Below, one piece after another: positions 1-4,966 of a DNA stretch of 9,272 nucleotides. Every line of letters starts with the position of its first letter. Position 1 is the stretch's first letter. The position numbers and the translations under genes were made by a program. This DNA comes from Gemmatimonadota bacterium (GTDB taxonomy: Bacteria > Gemmatimonadota > Gemmatimonadetes > Gemmatimonadales > GWC2-71-9). Location of the stretch: NCBI GenBank assembly GCA_003220905.1, contig QHTS01000257.1, forward strand, positions 1-9,272. The letters are read 5' to 3'. The notes beneath the pieces are model-generated. The model ran no database searches and was not told where the DNA came from. It saw only the letters and a list, made by a program, of their open reading frames with translations.

Positions 1-280
1 ACCGCAGCATCTTCTCGGTGACGTCGAAGTCGGCGATCACGCCGTCCTTGAGCGGCCGGACCGCCAGGATCCCGTCCGGCGTGCGCCCCAGCATCCGCTT
101 CGCCTCGAGCCCGATGCCTTTGATTTTCCCGGTCGCCTTCTCAATCGCGACGACGGAGGGCTCGTTGAGCACGATGCCCTCGCCCTTCACGTAGATCAGG
201 GTGTTGGCGGTGCCCAGATCGACGGCGATCTCATTCGCCGGACTCCAGGCACCAAGCTTCCAAGGCCAGCGTATACGCAC
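1..280 (-). CDS. mreB: Rod shape-determining protein MreB, N-terminal part (runs off left edge)
   Basis: Bacterial actin that forms membrane-associated filaments and organises lateral peptidoglycan synthesis. The 93 residues present contain the actin phosphate-1 motif DLGTANTL (residues 21-28), followed by the typical MreB stretches IYVKGEGIVLNEPSVVAI and the RMLGRTPDGI/AVRPLKDGVIADF region that leads into the second subdomain. I place the start at the GTG at 278-280. It is the first plausible start after an in-frame TAA, and it gives a basic and tryptophan-rich N-terminus (VRIRWPWKLG) such as often serves as an MreB membrane anchor. No clear Shine-Dalgarno site precedes it. The rest of the gene, normally about 340 residues in total, lies outside the window; mreC and other shape genes would be expected further left. 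The gene diverges from the ferredoxin gene across an 80-bp gap. The family assignment is very secure; the exact start is less so. Confidence 0.95.
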   Translation of the reverse strand, partial: MRIRWPWKLGAWSPANEIAVDLGTANTLIYVKGEGIVLNEPSVVAIEKATGKIKGIGLEAKRMLGRTPDGILAVRPLKDGVIADFDVTEKMLR

Positions 281-360
281 GAGGTCGTCGGGTGAAAGTC
301 GTTAGGGGGGCGCGCGCGAGCGCATCAAGCTAATGAAAAGCGTAACTCCAAGCAAGGCTG

Positions 361-603
361 ATGCTTGACGCCTCTGATGGCGGCGGCTACCGTTCGCCCA
401 TGCAACCCGCCCCGGCCTTCCCCGAGATTGCCGTAGTCGACCTCCAGGTATGCGACCGTTGCGGTCTGTGTCTGCCCCTCTGCCCCCCGGAGGCGATTCA
501 CCTCGCGCTTACCGATCTGGTCGTCGATCGGAGCACCTGCACCGGCTGCCGCAAATGCATCGCCCCCTGCCCCGTCGGCGCGCTCACGATGGTCCCCGCG
601 TGA
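361..603 (+). CDS. 2[4Fe-4S] ferredoxin, probable electron donor to the adjacent reductase
   Basis: An 80-residue low-potential electron carrier of the bacterial (clostridial) ferredoxin type. Two full cluster motifs are visible: CDRCGLCLPLCP with Cys31, 34, 37 and 41, and CTGCRKCIAPCP with Cys60, 63, 66 and 70. The proline after the last cysteine of each motif is present, as is usual. The first 20 residues have no counterpart in minimal ferredoxins, so the ATG at codon 14 (position 400) is a possible alternative start giving 67 residues; neither start has a convincing ribosome site. The TGA stop overlaps the GTG start of the next gene (GTGA at 600-603), implying translational coupling. In archaea such as Methanosarcina acetivorans a ferredoxin encoded beside geranylgeranyl reductase supplies its electrons, so the same partnership is inferred here. 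Confidence 0.9.
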   Translation: MLDASDGGGYRSPMQPAPAFPEIAVVDLQVCDRCGLCLPLCPPEAIHLALTDLVVDRSTCTGCRKCIAPCPVGALTMVPA

Positions 604-1778
604 CGCACGACACCGATGTACTGGTCATTGGAGCGGGCCCGGCGGGCGCGGTGGCGGCGTGGGAGGCGAAGCGCGCGGCCCCCGAGCTCGACGTCGTGTT
701 GCTCGAGCGCGACGCCCGAGTGGGCACGCCGGTCCGCTGCGCCGAAGGGGTCGGGGACGGGGGACTGCGCGAGTTCGCCGATCCCGACGGCGCTCCCTGG
801 GTGGCCCGCAAGATCACCCGCGTCGTGTTCGTCGCGCCCGACGACACGGAGGTGAAGGTCGCCGAGCGCGACGTCGGCTGGATTCTCGATCGCACGCGGT
901 TCGATGCCTATCTCGCCCAGCGCGCCGTGGCCCTGGGGGCCGAGCTCCTCGTGAGCACTGAGGCGTCCGCCATGACGTGCGAGCCCGACGGCCGCTGGTG
1001 CGTGCGGCTGCGCGGCACGGAGGGCGAAGCGACCTGCCGGGCACGGGTGGTGATCGGGACGGACGGCGTCGAGGCCATGGTCGGCCGCTGGGCGGGTCTC
1101 GACACCCGGGTCCCCGCCCGTGACATGGAGTCGTGCGCGCAGTACGTAGTCGAGGGGATCGACGTCGATCCCGACGCCATCTATCTGCAGTTCGGCGCCG
1201 GCATCGCGCCGGGCGGGTACGCCTGGGTCTTCCCCAAGAGCCCCGGCGTGGCGAACGTGGGCCTCGGCCTCGTCGCCTTGAAGGCCGACGCCCGCAACGC
1301 CCGGCAATACCTCGATGCCTGGATCGCCCGCCGCTATCCTCGGGGCGCCAAGACGGCCTGCACGGTGGGCGGGGTGATCGTCCACACGACCATCCGGCAG
1401 ACCTACACCGATGGCGTCCTGGTGGCGGGCGACGCGGCCCACATGATCAACCCGCTGTCCGGGGGCGGCATCGTGAACGCCATGAAGGCGGGGCGGCTCG
1501 CCGGGCGCGTCGCGACGGCGGCGATCCGGGCCGGAGACACGAGTGCGAGCCGGCTCTCCGCGTATCACGCCGGGTGGATGGAGCTCCTCGGGGACGATCA
1601 TCTCAAGTATTATCGGCTCAAGCGGGCGCTCGAGGATCTGGACGACCAGTTCTTCAACTCCCTCGCGCGCACCGCGAACGCGATCCCCCCGGAGAAGCGG
1701 ACCCTGGGTCGGATCTTTGCCCATGCGCTCGTCCGGCACCCGCAGCTGATTCCGGTGGCGGCGCGGTTCTTCATCTAA
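600..1778 (+). CDS. Geranylgeranyl reductase family FAD-dependent oxidoreductase
   Basis: A 392-residue flavoprotein of the family that hydrogenates isoprenoid double bonds (archaeal lipid core, chlorophyll phytyl chain, or menaquinone side chain). Visible motifs: N-terminal Rossmann GAGPAG (11-16) after a beta-strand, the acidic strand end LLERD, the conserved PVRCAEGV with its cysteine (44-51), the substrate-cavity motif YAWVFPKSPG followed by VGLG (207-223), and the second FAD motif GDAAHMINPLSGGG (277-290). Length is normal for the family. The frame is open further upstream to 450, but that extension lies inside the ferredoxin gene and looks noncoding; the GTG at 600-602 starts right at VTHDTDVLVIGAGPAG and overlaps the ferredoxin TGA. 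The substrate cannot be read from sequence; in a bacterium, menaquinone or carotenoid saturation is more likely than archaeal lipid synthesis. The family call is secure. Confidence 0.92.
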   Translation: MTHDTDVLVIGAGPAGAVAAWEAKRAAPELDVVLLERDARVGTPVRCAEGVGDGGLREFADPDGAPWVARKITRVVFVAPDDTEVKVAERDVGWILDRTRFDAYLAQRAVALGAELLVSTEASAMTCEPDGRWCVRLRGTEGEATCRARVVIGTDGVEAMVGRWAGLDTRVPARDMESCAQYVVEGIDVDPDAIYLQFGAGIAPGGYAWVFPKSPGVANVGLGLVALKADARNARQYLDAWIARRYPRGAKTACTVGGVIVHTTIRQTYTDGVLVAGDAAHMINPLSGGGIVNAMKAGRLAGRVATAAIRAGDTSASRLSAYHAGWMELLGDDHLKYYRLKRALEDLDDQFFNSLARTANAIPPEKRTLGRIFAHALVRHPQLIPVAARFFI

Positions 1779-1779
1779 T

Positions 1780-1807
1780 GCGGAATTCGGAATGCGGAAT
1801 GCGGAAT
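1780..1807. repeat. Heptamer array A1 (GCGGAAT x4)
   Basis: Four consecutive 7-bp units GCGGAAT, the second with T in place of the first G. It begins two bases after the reductase stop codon. It faces array A2 in inverted orientation across a 40-base spacer. Confidence 0.9.
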
Positions 1808-1847
1808 GGCAGCGCGAGCGTCATTCGCTATTCCACCTTTCCCTTCA

Positions 1848-1882
1848 ATTCCGCATTCCACATTCCGCATTCCGCATTCGGG
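1848..1882. repeat. Heptamer array A2 (ATTCCGC x4 plus a degenerate unit)
   Basis: Four 7-bp units ATTCCGC, the reverse complement of the A1 unit, with one ATTCCAC variant, and then a fifth degenerate ATTCGGG. It lies just before the G-rich ribosome site of fabI. Units 1848-1875 can pair with 1780-1807 over 28 bp with two mismatches, around a 40-nt loop. Confidence 0.9.
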
Positions 1883-1892
1883 TGGGGGGGCG

Positions 1893-2795
1893 ATGCTGAG
1901 CATTGATCTGAGAGGAAAGCGGGCATTGGTGGCCGGTGTCGCGGACGACGGCGGCTACGGCTTCGCCATTACCAAGGCGCTGGTCGAGGCGGGCGCTACG
2001 GTATGCGCCGGCACATGGCCCCCGGCCCTGAACATCTTCCTGAACCTGCTCGAGCGCGGCAAGATCGACGAATCGCGCCGCCTGCCGGACGGCTCCCTGC
2101 TCCAGTTCGAGAAGATCTATCCGCTCGACGCCGCGTACGACACGCTGGCGGAGGCCCCGGACGAGGTTCGCGGCAACAAGCGCTACAAGGACGTGGGCGA
2201 TTTTTCGGTCGCCGGGCTCGCCCAGCGGCTGGTGCAGGATTTCGGCGACCGGCCGCTCGACATCGTCGTCCACTCGCTCGCCAACGCTCCCGAGGTCAAG
2301 AAACCCCTGCTCGACACCAGCCGGGCGGGCTACCTCGCCGCCGTGAGCGTGAGCGCCTATTCCCTCGTGTCGCTCGTCGCCCAACTCGGACCACTCACGC
2401 GCCCGGGTGGCTCGTTCCTGTCGCTGACGTACATGGCGAGCGAGCGCGTGGTGCCGGGCTACGGGGGCGGAATGTCCTCTGCGAAGGCGGCGCTCGAGAG
2501 CGACACGCGCACGCTGGCCTTCGAGGCCGGCCGCAAATACGGCCTGCGGGTGAACACGATCTCCGCGGGGCCGCTCGCGTCCCGCGCCGCGAGCGCCATC
2601 GGGAAGATCGAGCGGATGGTCGAGTACTACGCCGCCAATGCGCCGCTCACCCAGCCCCTCACCGCCCGGGAAGTCGGCACGACCGCCGCGTTCCTCGCGA
2701 GCCCGCTGGGCAGCGGGATCACCGGCGCGACGATCTACGTGGACAAGGGATACCACGCCATGGGAGCGGCGGTGGCGACGGGGAATCTGCTATAA
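1893..2795 (+). CDS. fabI: Enoyl-[acyl-carrier-protein] reductase (NADH), plant/chlamydia-type FabI
   Basis: A 300-residue short-chain dehydrogenase/reductase that carries out the last reduction of each fatty-acid elongation cycle (trans-2-enoyl-ACP to acyl-ACP). Cofactor binding: GVADDGGYGFAITKAL (15-30). A long insertion after TWPPALNIF (residues 41-49), containing LLERGKIDESRRLPDGSLL and NKRYKD, is characteristic of chloroplast and chlamydial enzymes and is absent from E. coli FabI. The VHSLANAPEVKKPLL segment and the active site Tyr180 (SLTY), Tyr190 and Lys198 (GYGGGMSSAK, spacing Y-x7-K as in plant enzymes) are intact, as is the C-terminal ITGATIYVDKGYHAMG. The frame is open upstream to 1806, but those codons are the heptamer array; the ATG at 1893 follows a GGTGGGGGGG purine tract (1881-1890) and starts exactly where homologues do. 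The stop overlaps the end of the convergent deacetylase gene by 6 bp. Confidence 0.95.
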   Translation: MLSIDLRGKRALVAGVADDGGYGFAITKALVEAGATVCAGTWPPALNIFLNLLERGKIDESRRLPDGSLLQFEKIYPLDAAYDTLAEAPDEVRGNKRYKDVGDFSVAGLAQRLVQDFGDRPLDIVVHSLANAPEVKKPLLDTSRAGYLAAVSVSAYSLVSLVAQLGPLTRPGGSFLSLTYMASERVVPGYGGGMSSAKAALESDTRTLAFEAGRKYGLRVNTISAGPLASRAASAIGKIERMVEYYAANAPLTQPLTAREVGTTAAFLASPLGSGITGATIYVDKGYHAMGAAVATGNLL

Positions 2796-3629
2796 CGGGA
2801 GCAGGGAGCGGGGAGCAGGGAGCAGCTTCAGCATCAAGCTTGTCCCGACCGCACACCGATTAGCCGCGTGTGCGACGTTTCTACCCAGCCAGCCAAGCCC
2901 GTCCTTCCGCACTCCCAACGGTATCCTTGCCACGTCCCACATGTAGACGGGGAGACGCGCCAGGCCCAGCGGCGAACCGTTGCCGCGCACGCCTCCAAAC
3001 CCCACCTCGTATCCGGCGGCGCTCGCCAGCCGCTCGATCCGCTCGTCCCGGGCGCCGAACGGATAGGCAACGGCCCGCGCTGCCAGGGGTCCCAGGCGGT
3101 GTCGCAGCGTCTCGCGGGACCCCGCGAGCTCGGCGGCCGCCTGGCCGTCGGACAACCAGGTGAGCCGCGCGTGCGAAGCGGTGTGCGACGCGAAGTCGAA
3201 GCCCCGCGCCTGCCACCGCCCGATGGTGTCCCAATCGAGATGCGCGAGCCGGTGCCACGTGTACCGGACATCCCACGTGTTCAGTCGGCCCACGTAGTCC
3301 GTGATGAGGAACGTGGTGGCCGTGAACCCCACATCGGCGAGTAACGGATAGACGTGCTCGGCGAGGGACGCGAAGCCGTCATCAAACGTCAACAGGAATG
3401 CGGAATGCGGAGTGCGGAATGCGGAATAGCCGGGCTGGAGCCGCTCGGCGAACTGGTCCAACGTGAGGGTCTTCCACCCTGCCCGTGCCAACGTCGTCAT
3501 CTGACGCGCGAAGATCGAGCTCGCGACCCGAGTAACTCCGAGCTCGAGCGGGCCACCGACGCGATGGTAGCACAGTACCGGCGGACGCGCCGCGGGTGGG
3601 ACCTCCCCCATCAATTCCGCAATCCGCAT
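2790..3629 (-). CDS. NodB-type polysaccharide deacetylase (carbohydrate esterase family 4)
   Basis: A 279-residue enzyme expected to remove N- or O-acetyl groups from an envelope or extracellular polysaccharide, using a metal-dependent NodB fold. Motif 1 TFDDG (81-85; Asp83 probable base, Asp84 metal ligand), motif 2 SHTASH (148-153; His149 and His153 metal ligands) and motif 3 AYPFG (188-192) are intact, followed by a RLPVY segment (225-229). The opening PPVLCYHRVG is the usual N-terminal strand. No signal peptide is visible. Two starts are possible: the ATG at 3629, within a heptamer array and preceded by GGAG at good spacing, or the ATG at 3611, seven codons later. Residues 68-80 (GYSAFRTPHSAF and following) are encoded by a heptamer array directly before TFDDG, and the last ten residues or so by another array. 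It sits 18 bp downstream of the kinase gene and in the same reading frame. The family is secure; activity with the insertions is uncertain. Confidence 0.88.
   Translation of the reverse strand: MRIAELMGEVPPAARPPVLCYHRVGGPLELGVTRVASSIFARQMTTLARAGWKTLTLDQFAERLQPGYSAFRTPHSAFLLTFDDGFASLAEHVYPLLADVGFTATTFLITDYVGRLNTWDVRYTWHRLAHLDWDTIGRWQARGFDFASHTASHARLTWLSDGQAAAELAGSRETLRHRLGPLAARAVAYPFGARDERIERLASAAGYEVGFGGVRGNGSPLGLARLPVYMWDVARIPLGVRKDGLGWLGRNVAHAANRCAVGTSLMLKLLPAPRSLLPL
2797..2824. repeat. Heptamer array B (GGGAGCA x4)
   Basis: Four 7-bp units GGGAGCA, the second reading GGGAGCG, followed by GC. It has the same unit length and copy number as array A1 but an unrelated unit sequence. It lies one base after the fabI stop and inside the 3' end of the convergent deacetylase gene, where it is read as LLPAPRSLLP. 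Confidence 0.9.
3393..3427. repeat. Heptamer array A3 inside the deacetylase gene
   Basis: Five units of the GCGGAAT type (the first degenerate CAGGAAT, the third GCGGAGT). The array is read on the minus strand as in-frame codons for YSAFRTPHSAF immediately before the catalytic TFDDG motif. It is inverted relative to array A4, 186 bp away. Confidence 0.9.
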
Positions 3630-3641
3630 TCCGCACTCCGC
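3614..3641. repeat. Heptamer array A4 between kinase and deacetylase genes
   Basis: Four units ATTCCGC, AATCCGC, ATTCCGC, ACTCCGC, followed by a decayed ATTGC. It occupies the short gap between the kinase stop and the deacetylase start and supplies both a GGAG-like element and the upstream ATG (3627-3629) on the minus strand. Confidence 0.88.
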
Positions 3642-3647
3642 ATTGCT

Positions 3648-4457
3648 TCAGGCCCCCCCCCCGCCCGGCCAGCTCCCGCTCGCCAACGCGGACCCTGCGT
3701 CCGCCCAACGCGCGCTCGGCTCCGCGGCGCGACAGCGGCGCTCCAGCTCGGCGAGCCAGGCCGGCACCGAGCGGACTTCTTCAAGCGGCTCCGGATTGCC
3801 GGCGGGCGGCCGTCCCGTCAGCATCTCGTGCACGAGCACCCCCACGGCGAACATGTCGTCCCGCGTGGCCGGGGCGGCCTGGCCGGCCCGCCGCTCGGGC
3901 GCCAGGTAGTCGGCCGCGCACAGCGTCGCCGTCGCCGCCCCGCCCCCGTCGCCCGTGAGGGCCTGCGTCAGCACACCCAGAATCCCCGTGTCGGCGACCA
4001 GTGCCTGTCCGTCGGCGAGCAGCACGTTCTCGGGCTTCAAATCGCCGTGGGCGACGCCCTCGGCGTGGGCGTGGGCCAGCGCCGCGAGCACATCCCGCAG
4101 AATCTCCACGGCACGCCGGAGCGGCAGCTCTCCGTGACGCGCCAGCCAGGCCCGCAAGGTGGTGCCCTCGACGAACGTCCGGGTGTGGTAGACGAACGGT
4201 CCCGCCCGGCCGGCGCCGTGCGGGGCCACGAGGCTCGGATGCCGGAGCCGACGCCCTAGCTGCGCGATCTCCTGCTCGAACCGCGTGGAGTCGACGGCGA
4301 GCGACAACGGGCCGGGCAGCACCTTCACGAGGAGGCCGCTGCCAGCGGACTTTTCCAGCGCCACGAACATGCGGCAATTTCCGACGGGTCGCACCTCGCG
4401 CTCCACCCGGTACGCGGGCTCGAGCGCGTGCCCCAATGCCGCGCGGAGATCAGCCAT
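3648..4457 (-). CDS. Serine/threonine protein kinase, kinase domain only
   Basis: A 269-residue bacterial Hanks-type kinase consisting of little more than the catalytic domain; no transmembrane or sensor region is seen. Visible elements: ATP-binding lysine in LLVKVLPG (Lys45), helix-C glutamate in RFEQEI (Glu63), hinge FVEGTTLRAWL, catalytic loop HGDLKPENVLL (Asp139; glycine replaces arginine of HRD, so non-RD), metal site VADTG (Asp156; T replaces F of DFG), LAPERR, and the DMFAVGVLVHEMLTGRPP helix. The glycine-rich loop is poor (VGNCRMFVALE). I use the ATG at 4457; the frame continues to a TTG at 4496 (13 extra residues). Neither has a clear ribosome site. A run of ten C on the plus strand (3653-3662) gives the C-terminal GGGG just before the TGA. 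Its neighbours suggest control of envelope polysaccharide modification, an inference. Confidence 0.85.
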   Translation of the reverse strand: MADLRAALGHALEPAYRVEREVRPVGNCRMFVALEKSAGSGLLVKVLPGPLSLAVDSTRFEQEIAQLGRRLRHPSLVAPHGAGRAGPFVYHTRTFVEGTTLRAWLARHGELPLRRAVEILRDVLAALAHAHAEGVAHGDLKPENVLLADGQALVADTGILGVLTQALTGDGGGAATATLCAADYLAPERRAGQAAPATRDDMFAVGVLVHEMLTGRPPAGNPEPLEEVRSVPAWLAELERRCRAAEPSARWADAGSALASGSWPGGGGA

Positions 4458-4526
4458 GAATGTGCGAATATGGTGGCGGGCTGCCGTCGCCCGCAACCGT
4501 CACAGGCGCCGGTCACCGCGGCGCGA

Positions 4527-4679
4527 CTATCGGGGCCAGAGGACCACCAGCGCGTAGGTCGCGAGGCCGAGCAGCGCGAGCGCCAGGACAACGAGCGTCC
4601 AGCCGATGATGACGTATCCCTGGCCCAGATACACGGCCCGCGCGCCGGTCATGCGTCGAACGTCACGCAGCAGATTCAC
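4527..4679 (-). CDS. Small single-span membrane protein, unknown function
   Basis: A putative 50-residue protein. The N-terminal half is short and basic (NLLRDVRRMTGARAVYLGQ) and is followed by about 25 hydrophobic residues (YVIIGWTLVVLALALLGLATYALVVL) ending WPR, so a positively charged N-terminus and one membrane helix are predicted. The GTG start at 4679 overlaps the TGA of the preceding small gene (GTGA), suggesting coupling; an internal ATG at 4652 would give 41 residues. The frame is open further upstream, but the translated composition there looks noncoding. It lies 69 bp before the kinase ATG and points the same way. I do not recognise a family. Support rests on the membrane helix, the overlap and the gap-free strand layout, so it could be a chance frame. 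Confidence 0.45.
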   Translation of the reverse strand: MNLLRDVRRMTGARAVYLGQGYVIIGWTLVVLALALLGLATYALVVLWPR

Positions 4680-4837
4680 GCCGGGCGGCGGAACTCCTGC
4701 AGCGCCACCGTGCGCCGCCCCAGGCCGGTAATCCGGCGCCCCGACGTGATGACCGCGAGCGCCAGCGGCACGATCAGCGCGAGGAATGTGGCGCCAGCCC
4801 GTAAAGCTTCGCATACCTGCCATGTGCCCGCGGTCAC
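4676..4837 (-). CDS. Small single-span membrane protein, unknown function (upstream partner)
   Basis: A putative 53-residue protein read from a GTG at 4837. One hydrophobic stretch, ATFLALIVPLALAVI (residues 16-30), is followed by a strongly basic, probably cytoplasmic tail SGRRITGLGRRTVALQEFRRPA. There is no obvious ribosome site. The open frame continues upstream to 4933, but that part is cysteine- and proline-rich, crosses an inverted repeat and does not look coding. It would be the first gene of the leftward cluster (two small membrane proteins, kinase, deacetylase) and overlaps the next small gene by four bases. No family is recognised. A noncoding alternative cannot be excluded, because a second overlapping frame is also open here. 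Confidence 0.4.
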   Translation of the reverse strand: MTAGTWQVCEALRAGATFLALIVPLALAVITSGRRITGLGRRTVALQEFRRPA

Positions 4838-4910
4838 CGGCGTCGCGTGACAGCCCGGGCGGTCCCGACGCCGTGACTCGTCGGTCGGTGGTGTGCTCTT
4901 TATTACGGCC

Positions 4911-4931
4911 GTGCATGGAACACCCATGCAC
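4911..4931. promoter_or_regulatory. Perfect 8-bp inverted repeat, candidate operator or leader hairpin
   Basis: The arms GTGCATGG (4911-4918) and CCATGCAC (4924-4931) are perfectly complementary around a five-base centre AACAC. The site lies 35 bp upstream of the sigma-region-2-like gene and in the gap that divides it from the leftward membrane-protein/kinase cluster. A dimeric regulator site or a leader RNA hairpin would both fit; no confident -10/-35 pair could be placed around it. Confidence 0.45.
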
Positions 4932-4956
4932 ATTCCGATCGTGCGTACCCGTCATC

Positions 4957-4961
4957 AGGAG
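4957..4961 (+). promoter_or_regulatory. Shine-Dalgarno site AGGAG for the sigma-region-2-like gene
   Basis: AGGAG, extending to AGGAGAG, lies five bases before the ATG at 4967. It is the best ribosome site in the window. It fixes this start and argues that the small gene is real. Confidence 0.75.
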
Positions 4962-4966
4962 AGCGG

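Noticed and set aside
498..1739. Long minus-strand open frame of 413 codons opposite the geranylgeranyl reductase
   Set aside because: It is antisense to a gene with full family motifs; its translation is rich in Arg, Gly, Asp and His with no recognisable domain, the usual by-product of high-G+C coding DNA.
1780..1875. Rho-independent terminator
   Set aside because: The stem is strong but the loop is 40 nt and no T-run follows; a G-rich ribosome site comes next.
1780..1882. CRISPR array
   Set aside because: The units are 7 bp in direct tandem with no spacers, and no cas genes are present.
1845..2756. Minus-strand open frame of 303 codons opposite fabI
   Set aside because: FabI motifs on the plus strand are unambiguous; the antisense translation has no domain pattern.
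3354..4259. Plus-strand open frame of 301 codons across the deacetylase and kinase
   Set aside because: It crosses two genes with clear catalytic motifs on the other strand and has Arg/Pro/Gly-rich noncoding composition.
4527..4955. A single 142-codon minus-strand gene instead of two small membrane proteins
   Set aside because: Its first 90 or so residues have noncoding composition; only the last 50 look like a protein, and the other frame over 4676-4837 has the better membrane segment.
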